In this document: positions 56,933-64,000 of the stretch, piece by piece
Position numbering within the stretch: the first letter of the stretch is position 1
Layout of the letters: every line of letters starts with the position of its first letter
Assembly (NCBI GenBank): GCA_003134765.1
Contig: PLCM01000032.1
Coordinates: 62,001-126,000, forward strand
Source: Spartobacteria bacterium
GTDB lineage: Bacteria > Verrucomicrobiota > Verrucomicrobiia > Chthoniobacterales > UBA10450
Direction: 5' to 3'
Length of the DNA stretch: 64,000 nucleotides
The notes under the pieces: generated by a model
Told to the model about the DNA's origin: nothing
Seen by the model: the letters and a program-made list of their open reading frames with translations, nothing else
The model's database searches: none
Program-made: the position numbers and the translations under genes

Positions 56933-59431
56933 TTATTCCGTTCGCAGCGCTACCATCGGATTCACGCGGGTGGCGCGGCGGGCGGGGACGAAGCAGGAGA
57001 TCGCGGCGACCAGGGTAAGGAGGCCGGCAACGACCAGGTAAATGAACGGGTCGAGCGGCTTTACCTTGAACAGGATGTTTTGCAGAGCGGCGGCTGCAAC
57101 CACCCCGAGCAGGAGAGCGGCGCCACCGGCGCCCAGCACGAGACCAATCACGAGCTGCCACGCTCCCTGTTGCATGACCATCCGGAAAATCCGCTTCGCG
57201 TCCGCACCCAACGCCATCCTGATGCCGAATTCCTGGGTGCGCTGATTCACCGAGAAGCTCATCACGCCATAGAGCCCGACCGCCGACAACATGAAGGCGA
57301 CAGCGCCGAAAATGGTGAACAGCGTCGCGGTCAGCCGGTTAACGCCAAGGATCTCATCATGCAGCCGTGCGGGCGTCCCGGTGAAGTAAGTGGGCAGGTT
57401 GGAGTCTAATTCGGCGATCGCTTTGCTCAGGACTGGGCCGATATTCGCCGCGTTTTGGCCGGCGCGCGGACGCACCACAATGGTGCAGAACTGCGCGGCG
57501 GGTGTGGCCGCTAACAGCGGAACATAGAAGCCAACGCTATCCCGCTCCGCATTGAACGGCCCTTGCATCAGCATGTCAGGCGCGACCCCGACGATCGTGC
57601 GCCACGGCTCCGGCTTTGCCGGATTGAAACGCCGCACCTGATGCCCAAGCGCACTCTGGTTGCCAAAGTATTTTCGCGCGAAACTTGCGTTCACGATCGC
57701 GACCGGTTGTTTCGTGTCGGAATCTTCGATCGTGAAATCCCGGCCTTCGAGGATCTTCAGGCCGAGGGAGCTGAAATAGCCGTCCGAAACTGACTCCGAG
57801 TTGCCTCGCGGCCGGTCGCGATCAGTCACGTAGGTCTGGCCGTCGACTTCGTACTGGCCGAAGTTCGCAAAAGTCATCCGGAACCGGTCGCTCATCGCCG
57901 CATCGACGAAGGCCGGATTGGCCCGAAGCGATCGCAAGGCCCGAACAAAAAACTGGTGCTTCGCGTCGTCGGTCGGGTAATCGCCTTCCATCAATCCCAT
58001 GCGCGCGCTGTAAACGGCGTTCTCATCGTAACCGTAATCCTGCGAGGTCTGGTTCCGAATCGACTTGATCTGCAGGGTCGCGGCGATAAGCAACGCCGCA
58101 GTGAGCGCGATCTGACCGATGACCAGGACCCGCGTGATCACGTTCACCAGGCGGCTGCTGTTGCCGCGACCGCCCTCTTTCATCATTTCTGCGGCGTTGC
58201 CCCGGGCGCTCAGGATCGCCGGGACGAGCCCGGACAGGAGCGTCGCGAAAACCACAATGCCGAGAGTAAAAGCGAGGACTTTGCCATCAATTGTGAACTG
58301 GACCCAGTAGGGCAACGGGAACGGCAAAGCGTTCATCGAGCGGATAAGCAGACGAACGGCCAACTCGGCCAAGAACACGCCGACGAGTGCGCCCATGGCG
58401 GCAAGGAGGAAACTTTCCGTCATCATCTGACGGACCAGGCGCCAGCGGGTAGCTCCGAGGGCTCCGCGGATGGCCAGTTCCTTGGCGCGCAAGGCAGCGC
58501 GGCCAAACTGCATGTTCATCACGTTTACGCAGGCAATCACCAGGACGAGAATCACCGCGCCCAGCATCGCGTAAACGATCTGGCGCAGTTGCGGACCCGT
58601 GAACGAATTGAGGAGCGGCTGGACGCTGGCCGAGGTCAGATGCTCGTTGGTTTTGGGATTGTCGTGCGCGATCCGTTTTGCCAGCGCGGAAAATTCCGCG
58701 TTAACCTGATCGAGCGAGATCCCTTCCTTGAGCCGCCCCATGATGGCGGGCGCTGAGCCCCCGGCCAGGGGGTCTTCGCGAGGCCGGAGCGGAAACTCAT
58801 TGTAGAGCGGCACCCACAGTTGCTCCGAGATCGGGAACTTAAAGTTTTCGGGCATGACTCCGATGATGGTGGCCGCCTTGCCATTTATTCGGACCGATTG
58901 CCCGACGATGTTCGAATCTCCGCCGAAATCGCGCTTCCAGATTTCGTAGCCCAGGATCGTTGTCTTCTCCGCGCCGGGCTTGTTGTCGTCCGCCGTAAAA
59001 TCGCGGCCCATGATCGGCGACACGCCCACGATCCGGAAGAAATCCTCGGTGACATATCCGCCGGTGTAGCGTTGCGGGTTGTTCTTGTAGGTGACGTTGA
59101 TCGTCGATCCATTCAGGTAGCCCGACATCAGCGCGAAGGATTGCTGGCCGGCCTTCAAGTCTTCGTAGTCCTGGGCGGACGGGATGAAGCCGCTCCCGAA
59201 ATTATTCTGCTGCGGCGTTGCCTGCGGATCGAGCAGGCCGACGCTCACGAGCTGTTCCGGATGCGCGAAGGAAAATCCGCGGAGGACAAAGGCGTTGACG
59301 ATGGTGAACTGCGTGGTCACTCCGGCGATCCCCAGGGCGAGGACCAGCACGGCAAGAAAACAGAACGTTTTTTCTTTGAAAAGAATCCGCAAACCGATGC
59401 GGACATCCTGGTGAAAGGTATCGAGTATCAT
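56933..59431 (-). CDS. ADOP-type orphan ABC permease, copy 2
   Basis: The 832-residue membrane protein belongs to the MacB/FtsX-related ADOP family (acidobacterial duplicated orphan permease, TIGR03434). It has an N-terminal DVRIGLRILFKEKTFCFLAVLVL helix, a MacB periplasmic core (about 50-250), three helices, a second periplasmic core (about 460-680), and final helices with GVMSFSVNQRTQEFGIRMALGA and VPARRATRVNPMVALRTE. No ATPase gene is adjacent, as is usual for the family. It is a tandem paralogue of the next gene upstream, with clear identity over most of its length and a duplicated leader. The exported substrate is unknown. Confidence 0.92.
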   Translation of the reverse strand: MILDTFHQDVRIGLRILFKEKTFCFLAVLVLALGIAGVTTQFTIVNAFVLRGFSFAHPEQLVSVGLLDPQATPQQNNFGSGFIPSAQDYEDLKAGQQSFALMSGYLNGSTINVTYKNNPQRYTGGYVTEDFFRIVGVSPIMGRDFTADDNKPGAEKTTILGYEIWKRDFGGDSNIVGQSVRINGKAATIIGVMPENFKFPISEQLWVPLYNEFPLRPREDPLAGGSAPAIMGRLKEGISLDQVNAEFSALAKRIAHDNPKTNEHLTSASVQPLLNSFTGPQLRQIVYAMLGAVILVLVIACVNVMNMQFGRAALRAKELAIRGALGATRWRLVRQMMTESFLLAAMGALVGVFLAELAVRLLIRSMNALPFPLPYWVQFTIDGKVLAFTLGIVVFATLLSGLVPAILSARGNAAEMMKEGGRGNSSRLVNVITRVLVIGQIALTAALLIAATLQIKSIRNQTSQDYGYDENAVYSARMGLMEGDYPTDDAKHQFFVRALRSLRANPAFVDAAMSDRFRMTFANFGQYEVDGQTYVTDRDRPRGNSESVSDGYFSSLGLKILEGRDFTIEDSDTKQPVAIVNASFARKYFGNQSALGHQVRRFNPAKPEPWRTIVGVAPDMLMQGPFNAERDSVGFYVPLLAATPAAQFCTIVVRPRAGQNAANIGPVLSKAIAELDSNLPTYFTGTPARLHDEILGVNRLTATLFTIFGAVAFMLSAVGLYGVMSFSVNQRTQEFGIRMALGADAKRIFRMVMQQGAWQLVIGLVLGAGGAALLLGVVAAAALQNILFKVKPLDPFIYLVVAGLLTLVAAISCFVPARRATRVNPMVALRTE

Positions 59432-59516
59432 AGTGGTAGTAGGGTTGGAGTCAGAGGCGATGAAGGGCGCTTCGAAAACGAGATGCGGGAGAAGGCCGAA
59501 GACGCATCAAAATATT
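59432..59516 (-). promoter_or_regulatory. Conserved leader upstream of ADOP copy 2
   Basis: The bases just before the start codon (GGGTTGGAGTCAGAGGCGAT and GAAGGGCGCTTCGAAAACGA on the plus strand) match those before copy 1 (62022-62107) at nearly every position. The duplicated unit therefore included its 5' leader, so both copies may carry the same promoter or translation control. No specific motif is claimed. Confidence 0.5.
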
Positions 59517-62021
59517 TTACTCGGTGCGGAGCGCTACCATTGGGTTGACCCGCGTGGCGCGGCGAGCTGGAACGAAACACGACGCCGCGGCAACCAGGGT
59601 GAGCAGACCCGAGACCACGAGGTAAATCGTAGGATCGAGCGCATTGACCTTGAACAAGATGTTTTTGAGCGCGGCGGCGGCGACGACGCCGAGGAGCAGC
59701 GCGATGCCGCCCGCACCCAGGACGAGGCCGATCGCGAGCTGCCACGCGCCCTGGCTCATGACCATGCGCAAAATCCGCACCGCATCGGCACCGAGCGCCA
59801 TGCGAATGCCGAATTCTTGCGTCCGTTGATTCACGGAAAAGCTCATTACGCCGTAAAGGCCGACGCCGGAGAGAATGAAGGCGACGATGCCGAAGATGCT
59901 GAAGAGCGTGGCGATGACGCGATTGCCAGAGAGGATGTCGTTGTGGAATTGCGCGGGCGTGCCGGGGAAGTACGTCGGCAGGTTTGAGTCGAGCACGGCG
60001 ACGGCTTTGCTCAGGACAGGGCCGATGGTGTCGGCGCGCTGGCCGGCGCGTGGCCTAACGAGGACTGTGGCAAACTGCGTGGCGGGCGAGGCGCCGAGCA
60101 GCGGCATGTAAAAGCCGGCCGCCTCGGTCTGCTGATCGAACGGGCCCTGCATCAACGTGTCGGGCACGACGCCGACGATGGTACGCCACGGCTGTTCTTT
60201 GCCGGGATTGAAGATGCGCACCTGATGTCCGAGCGCGCTCTGGTTGCCCCAGTGTTTGCGCGCGAAGCTGGCGTTCACAAGCGCAACTGGTTGCTTCGCG
60301 TCGCTGTCCTCGATGGTGAAATCGCGGCCTTCGCGGAGCTTGAGACCGAGCGTCGTAAAGTAGCTGTCCGAGACGGATTCGAAATTGCAGCGCGGACGAT
60401 CGCGATCGGTTAGATAACTTTGACCGTCGACCTCGTATTGGCCGCCGGGCGCGAAGGTCATGCGGAAGCGATCGGTCATGGCCGCGGCTTCGAATTGCGG
60501 ATCGTTGCGCAGCGCACGGACCGCGCGAGTGAAGAAATCACGGCGCGATTCCTCCGTCGGATACGGCGCTTCCATCAAGGCCAGGCGCGCGGCGTAGACT
60601 CCGTTCTCGTCGTAGCCGTAGTCGAGCTTCGTTTGGTTACGGATTGATTTGATCTGCAACATCGCGGCAATGAGCAGCGCCGCGGTCAGCGCGATTTGTC
60701 CCACGACGAGCACACGCGTGATGACGTTGACGAGACGGCTGCTGTTGCCCCGCCCGCCTTCTTTCATCACTTCGGCGGGATTGCCGCGCGAGCTGAGGAA
60801 GGCCGGGAGCAAACCGGAGACGACCGTCGCGAGGAGCGTGATCGCGAGAGTGAATGTGAGCACGCGACCGTCGATCGTGAAGCGCCACCAATACGGCGGC
60901 GGGAACGGCGCGGCCTTCACCATTTTGTCGAACATGTCCGTGCCCCAAAAGGCGAGCAGGCAACCGGCGATTGCACCGAAGATCGCAACGACCAGGCTTT
61001 CCGTAAGCATCTGCCTGACGAGTCGCCAGCGCGTGGCGCCGAGCGCGCCGCGAATGGCCAGCTCTTTCGCGCGCAAGGCAGCGCGGCCGAATTGCATGTT
61101 CATCACGTTCACGCAGGCGATGAGCAGGACGACAATTACCGCACCGAGCGCGGCCCAAACCGTCTGGCGCAGCTGCACGCCCGTAAAGAATTTTATTAGC
61201 GGCATGACACTGGCGGAGGTGAAATTCTGGTTCGTTTTCGGATTATCGGCCGCGATGTTGCGCGCGATCGCGATCATCTCCGCGTTGGCCTGATCGAGCG
61301 TGACGCCTGGCTTCAGCCGGCCCATCACCGCAGGCGCACGACTGTTCGCGCCCAGGAAAAGTTCGCCGCGCGGCGTCGGCGGCCACTCATTATACAGAGG
61401 CGTCCAGAGTTCCTCCGAGATCGGGAACTCAAAGCCCGGCGGCATAACGCCGATGATCGTCGCGGCTTTGCCGTTAATCGTAACGCTCTGCCCGACGATG
61501 TTCGGATCGGCGTTGAAATCGCGGCGCCAGATTTTGTCGCCGAGGATCGCGGTCTTCGGTGCGCCGGCCTTGTTGTCCTCGGCGGTGAAATCGCGGCCGA
61601 GAACGGGCGAGACGCCGATGATCTTGAACAGGTCGTCCGTGATATAGGCGCCGGTATAACGCTGCGGATTGTTGTTGTAGGTGACGTTGATGGTCGAGCC
61701 GTTCAGGTAGCCGGCCATCATCAAGAACGATTTCTGCGCCGCTTTAATGTCCTCGTAATCCTGCGCGGCGGGAATGTTGCCGTTGCCGAAGTTGTTGTTC
61801 TGATCGCTCGCCTTCGGATCGATTAGCCCGACGCTGACGAGCTGCTCGGGATGCGGAAACGAAAACCCGCGCAGGACGATCGCGTTGACCACCGCGAACT
61901 GCGTCATCGCGCCGCCAATGCCGAGCGCGAGGACGAGCACGGCCAGAAGACAAAACGATTTTTCCTTGAAGAGGATGCGCAGACCGATGCGGACATCCTG
62001 GCGAAAGGCATCGAGGATCAT
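59517..62021 (-). CDS. ADOP-type orphan ABC permease, copy 1
   Basis: The 834-residue paralogue of the preceding entry has the same layout: DVRIGLRILFKEKSFCLLAVLVL, MacB-like core, RAALRAKELAIRGALGATRWRLVRQ in the first FtsX segment, RGNSSRLVNVITRVLVVGQIALTAALLI, a second core, and NQRTQEFGIRMALGADAVRILR near the end. Differences are concentrated in the first periplasmic core (LFLGANSRAP versus LAGGSAPA) and in helices near residue 370, which suggests divergence in ligand rather than mechanism. Both terminate with the same VNPMVALRTE. It is probably the first gene of a two-permease operon. Confidence 0.92.
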   Translation of the reverse strand: MILDAFRQDVRIGLRILFKEKSFCLLAVLVLALGIGGAMTQFAVVNAIVLRGFSFPHPEQLVSVGLIDPKASDQNNNFGNGNIPAAQDYEDIKAAQKSFLMMAGYLNGSTINVTYNNNPQRYTGAYITDDLFKIIGVSPVLGRDFTAEDNKAGAPKTAILGDKIWRRDFNADPNIVGQSVTINGKAATIIGVMPPGFEFPISEELWTPLYNEWPPTPRGELFLGANSRAPAVMGRLKPGVTLDQANAEMIAIARNIAADNPKTNQNFTSASVMPLIKFFTGVQLRQTVWAALGAVIVVLLIACVNVMNMQFGRAALRAKELAIRGALGATRWRLVRQMLTESLVVAIFGAIAGCLLAFWGTDMFDKMVKAAPFPPPYWWRFTIDGRVLTFTLAITLLATVVSGLLPAFLSSRGNPAEVMKEGGRGNSSRLVNVITRVLVVGQIALTAALLIAAMLQIKSIRNQTKLDYGYDENGVYAARLALMEAPYPTEESRRDFFTRAVRALRNDPQFEAAAMTDRFRMTFAPGGQYEVDGQSYLTDRDRPRCNFESVSDSYFTTLGLKLREGRDFTIEDSDAKQPVALVNASFARKHWGNQSALGHQVRIFNPGKEQPWRTIVGVVPDTLMQGPFDQQTEAAGFYMPLLGASPATQFATVLVRPRAGQRADTIGPVLSKAVAVLDSNLPTYFPGTPAQFHNDILSGNRVIATLFSIFGIVAFILSGVGLYGVMSFSVNQRTQEFGIRMALGADAVRILRMVMSQGAWQLAIGLVLGAGGIALLLGVVAAAALKNILFKVNALDPTIYLVVSGLLTLVAAASCFVPARRATRVNPMVALRTE

Positions 62022-62107
62022 AGTTGTAGTTGGGTTGGAGTTAGAGACGGTGAAGGGCGCTTCGAAGATGAGATGCGGGCGGAGCCGAAGATGGATTCAA
62101 AAAAGGC
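62022..62107 (-). promoter_or_regulatory. Conserved leader upstream of ADOP copy 1
   Basis: This is the counterpart of 59432-59516: GGGTTGGAGTTAGAGACGGT and GAAGGGCGCTTCGAAGATGA on the plus strand. Similarity fades beyond about 60 bases from the start codon. Confidence 0.5.
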
Positions 62108-62186
62108 GAACGCCGCGCCTCGATCCGATTGGCTCACGCTAAACAAACGCCGCCCCGCGGTCTTTTTGTTTAACCGGTTCGGTTGG

Positions 62187-62357
62187 CTAATCGATGGCAT
62201 AAAGGTTTCCATCAGTGCTGCCGAAATAGATGGTGCCGTTGATCAGCTTCAGCTCATGCCCGGGAATTTGCGCGACGCCTTCCCAGCGGCCGGCCGTCTT
62301 TTCCGTCGCCTCGCAAAGGGCGACGGAAGCAAACAGGATGGTGGCGAATAATCGCAA
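62187..62357 (-). pseudogene. Remnant: signal peptide + hydrolase-type N-terminus joined to a PQQ-propeller C-terminus (56 codons)
   Basis: This frame is not in the ORF track because it begins with TTG. It has GGAG 8-9 bases upstream and reads as a signal peptide (RLFATILFASVALCEA), then GRWEGVAQIPGHELKL, then NGTIYFGSTDGNLYAID and TAG. The middle resembles the start of many exported alpha/beta hydrolases, and the end is a typical last blade of a PQQ beta-propeller. The likeliest explanation is an internal deletion that fused the beginning of one gene to the end of another. An expressed micro-protein cannot be excluded. Confidence 0.5.
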
Positions 62358-62384
62358 CGAAGTTCTCCGGAACTGCGTTGTCGA

Positions 62385-62612
62385 TTAGGCGGGTTGATTC
62401 GTATCGACCGATTGCGCGATCGAAGTCGTGTGGACCACGGTGAGTGGCAACTCGATCGGCTGCTTCGCCATTTGCCAGATCGAGAAGAGAGCGCTCAGGA
62501 CGACGGCAAAATAAACGGCACCTTCAAAGATGCTGCGTTCTTTTTCTTCGGAACGAACCAGTAACGCGTAGGTCGACTCGAATCCTTCGACGGAGAAAGT
62601 ATTGTTTTTCAT
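62385..62612 (-). CDS. Small single-helix membrane protein (75 aa)
   Basis: This protein is not recognised. MKNNTFSVEGFESTYALLVR is followed by one clear helix (IFEGAVYFAVVLSALFSIWQMA, about residues 28-49) and a short polar tail. I use the ATG at 62612; the track start at 62636 is possible. There is no convincing ribosome binding site. It precedes the fused remnant and the ADOP permeases on the same strand, so it could belong to their operon. Confidence 0.5.
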   Translation of the reverse strand: MKNNTFSVEGFESTYALLVRSEEKERSIFEGAVYFAVVLSALFSIWQMAKQPIELPLTVVHTTSIAQSVDTNQPA

Positions 62613-62795
62613 AGGGTTGATTTGATTGACGATCATCCCTATTGCAAAGGCCGTGCCACCATCCCATGAAGAATTATAAGTCGTTGATGAACAAAAGTTT
62701 GCTCATGTCGTCTAAGCGTTGTCCCAATCGTTGCCCGTCTCGCGCTCGGGATTGACCGTTCCGAATTTGGGACAACAAAATTCGTCCCGAAAACA

Positions 62796-62827
62796 GAAGC
62801 GCAGGGGCCGAAACCCCCCTGCGCTTC
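62796..62827 (-). terminator. GC-rich hairpin downstream of the Cys/Trp-rich small protein
   Basis: GAAGCGCAGGGG-CCGAAAC-CCCCTGCGCTTC is a near-perfect 12-13 bp stem. On the minus strand it is followed by TGTTTTCGGG, a weak U-rich tail. It lies 20 bases after the stop of the small gene and looks like an intrinsic terminator. Confidence 0.65.
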
Positions 62828-62847
62828 AAGTGAACTGACCAGCCGGA

Positions 62848-63042
62848 TTACATGTAGTTCAACGCGCCGCAACGCCAGCACGTGAACCAGCTCCAATTGC
62901 CGTGGACATAGTTTCCCGCGCCATCTTTCCAGCAGGTGTAGAGCATGTGCCGGCGGCGCCCGCCCGCTTCACTCTCATCGCCTTTTTCCGTCCCACCACC
63001 GCCCTCTTTATCCGGTTTTTGACCTGATTTTTCGTCAGCCAT
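62848..63042 (-). CDS. Small Gly-rich / Cys-Trp-rich protein (64 aa)
   Basis: This protein is not recognised. It has a charged, glycine-rich first half (EGGGGTEKGDESEAGG) and an aromatic second half with three cysteines and four tryptophans (LYTCWKDGAGNYVHG, WSWFTCWRCGALNYM). The start is unusually well supported, because AGAGAGG lies 7 bases before the ATG, and a strong hairpin follows the stop. The CWxCG end suggests metal binding. The layout of a GG-ended leader followed by a Cys/Trp-rich tail is also what a secreted or modified peptide precursor could look like, but no modification or transport gene is adjacent. Confidence 0.6.
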   Translation of the reverse strand: MADEKSGQKPDKEGGGGTEKGDESEAGGRRRHMLYTCWKDGAGNYVHGNWSWFTCWRCGALNYM

Positions 63043-63049
63043 AATATTT

Positions 63050-63056
63050 CCTCTCT
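63050..63056 (-). promoter_or_regulatory. Strong Shine-Dalgarno of the small Cys/Trp-rich gene
   Basis: AGAGAGG on the minus strand lies 7 bases before the ATG at 63042. It is one of the clearest ribosome binding sites in a window where many genes lack one, and is the main reason for accepting this short ORF. Confidence 0.6.
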
Positions 63057-63156
63057 TTGTTGGTTAGTGTTTGCCTGCCACATGTTTCCGTGTGACGGCG
63101 GGTCGCCAGTTATGCCGATTCCCGGCAGGTGAGGCAAGCCCTCAGTCAGTCCAAAA

Positions 63157-64000
63157 TCATGTAGTGGAGAGCAGACGTTCCGGCTCCGGCGAATTTCGAA
63201 ATTGTTCGTGTTCGCGAATGATTTCTTCGAAGACAGAACGCTCGTTAGGTCCGATGTCGCCGGGAAATTTGGCGGCGGATCGTTCCCATTTTGCCAGCCA
63301 ATCGCGGCTGAGCAGTTTGCGTCGTCCGGCGAGTCCGCTTTGGAACGCCGCGGGCGTCAGAGCGATGGTCGTCTCGAGCTTTTCTCCCGCGTTGCGGCCC
63401 CGGGCGACGTAAAACCCGGCAGCGAGGAGCGCGGCGCGGTTCGCCGTCGAACAGGTGTAGGTGAAAAGCTCGGCGGGCCGGCCGGCACAGGCGGCGAAGA
63501 CGCGTTGAAAAGTCGCGGCAGTCCAGAGCTGCGCTGAAGTTTTAGTCGAAAACATGTCGTAGAAAATAAAGTCCGGTGCGGGGGCGCGGCTCATTGCTTC
63601 GAGAAAATCCCCCGGGAAGAGGAGCCAGCTCAAACCGGGATGATTCTGCGATTGCCAGTGACCATCCGCGAGAAGCGCCTTGGCCGCGTCGGCTCGAAGA
63701 TAGGGAAAATCTTCCCGGCAGAGGAGGGCGAGCCGCAGGGAATCAAGATCGTTTTCGAAGCTCACGATGCGCATTGGCCGTCCTGCCGGGACTTCCTCGT
63801 AGCACTCGATTGCCGCCATCGCATTGGCCGCCGCGCCGAGACCGGCGTCCCAGATCACGAGCGGTGATTCGTCCTCGGAACTCCTCCCCAGCCTCTCCGC
63901 GAGGCGGGATTGTTCGACGTAAAGCTGCCTCGCCTCTTCCATCGGCGCGGTGCGCGAATGCATGATCTCGCCCGACGATAACTGGCGGATGCTGGAGAAG
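63157..64000 (-). CDS. MnmC-like tRNA methyltransferase domain protein (DUF752), 5'-truncated by the window edge
   Basis: The visible 280 residues match the methyltransferase domain of MnmC, which finishes 5-methylaminomethyl-2-thiouridine at the tRNA wobble position. MEEARQLYVEQSRLAERL matches the family opening, VIWDAGLGAAANAMAAIE is the SAM-binding loop, FIFYDMFSTKTSAQLWTAATF is the catalytic region, and LFTYTCSTANRAALLAAGF follows. The frame stays open upstream of the track's ATG at 63963 (SSIRQLSSGEIMHSRTAPM), in agreement with family N-termini, so the start lies outside the window. The FAD-oxidase half of MnmC is absent, so this is a stand-alone methyltransferase. Confidence 0.85.
   Translation of the reverse strand, partial: FSSIRQLSSGEIMHSRTAPMEEARQLYVEQSRLAERLGRSSEDESPLVIWDAGLGAAANAMAAIECYEEVPAGRPMRIVSFENDLDSLRLALLCREDFPYLRADAAKALLADGHWQSQNHPGLSWLLFPGDFLEAMSRAPAPDFIFYDMFSTKTSAQLWTAATFQRVFAACAGRPAELFTYTCSTANRAALLAAGFYVARGRNAGEKLETTIALTPAAFQSGLAGRRKLLSRDWLAKWERSAAKFPGDIGPNERSVFEEIIREHEQFRNSPEPERLLSTT

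Noticed and set aside
62639-62896. 85-codon minus-strand ORF next to the small Cys/Trp-rich gene
   Set aside because: It overlaps the terminator-like hairpin and the end of the better-supported 64-codon frame. It has no ribosome site and no coherent fold signature.
1-64000. tRNA, rRNA, riboswitch or replication-origin features
   Set aside because: Reading the intergenic gaps, all shorter than 300 bases, I found only the repeats and hairpins listed. No cloverleaf, rRNA segment or DnaA-box cluster was recognisable by eye; a covariance-model scan would be needed to exclude small RNAs.

Overview
The window is one gene-dense chromosomal segment of a GC-rich, Gram-negative bacterium. I see no rRNA or tRNA gene, prophage, plasmid gene or CRISPR array. 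The best taxonomic guess is a soil-type Verrucomicrobiota (Spartobacteria/Chthoniobacterales). This is inference from gene content: a cyclophilin followed by two copies of the roughly 120-residue VRAIGPS/ELHD repeat that I associate with this phylum, two orphan ADOP-type permeases, an EF-P with a PGN loop instead of PGK, and very many GTAG-headed palindromes. LPS-type functions (KdsD, ArnT/ArnC-like enzymes), a LolA-like protein and a beta-barrel protein show an outer membrane. Both window edges cut genes: thiG on the left and an mnmC-like methyltransferase on the right.

Layout. 0-8 kb: end of thiG; a two-gene unit (TIGR00300-type ornithine cyclodeaminase plus amidinotransferase-fold arginine hydrolase) that looks like a split form of cyanobacterial ArgZ/AgrE; DNA polymerase X; a lytic transglycosylase; priA. 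8-9 kb: a REP-associated tyrosine transposase (RAYT) flanked by its palindromes. 8.7-12.8 kb: a LysR regulator divergent from an SsuABC/NrtABC-type importer. 12.9-17.7 kb: three genes for an unrecognised redox complex (double cNMP-binding/ferredoxin protein, His-rich cytochrome b-like membrane protein, decaheme cytochrome c). 17.8-25.5 kb: hybrid histidine kinase, Ski2-like helicase, agmatine deiminase, HMA protein, GDSL esterase. 25.7-31.9 kb: glycolytic gap-pgk-tpiA interrupted by a four-helix-bundle (S23/bAvd-like) cassette and by an SGNH/MBOAT acyl-transfer pair. 32-38 kb: cyclophilin, LolA-like protein, and a PAP2/GT39/GT2 set for lipid-linked sugar transfer. 38-49 kb: PTS IIA, argS, treY, M50-like protease, efp, kdsD, two glycosyltransferases. 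49-57 kb: PBP1A, MidA, and a cupredoxin/sensor kinase/beta-barrel operon. 57-64 kb: two tandem ADOP permeases, small ORFs and the mnmC fragment.

The most striking property is the intergenic material. More than 25 palindromic elements, mostly 25-170 bp, belong to about ten families. Most begin with GTAG (or GGAG/GTGG), which is the REP/BIME head known to go with RAYT transposases, and a RAYT gene lies among them. Several have entered genes. polX, the helicase and argS carry in-frame REP-encoded peptides. treY ends inside one. priA, aguA, midA and two glycosyltransferase genes use the TAG of the GTAG head as stop codon. A second repeat class, (GAKYAY)n, flanks the S23-like gene in inverted orientation and also occurs as solo arms near priA and the importer operon.

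All calls were made by reading the sequence and the supplied translations. No database search was run.
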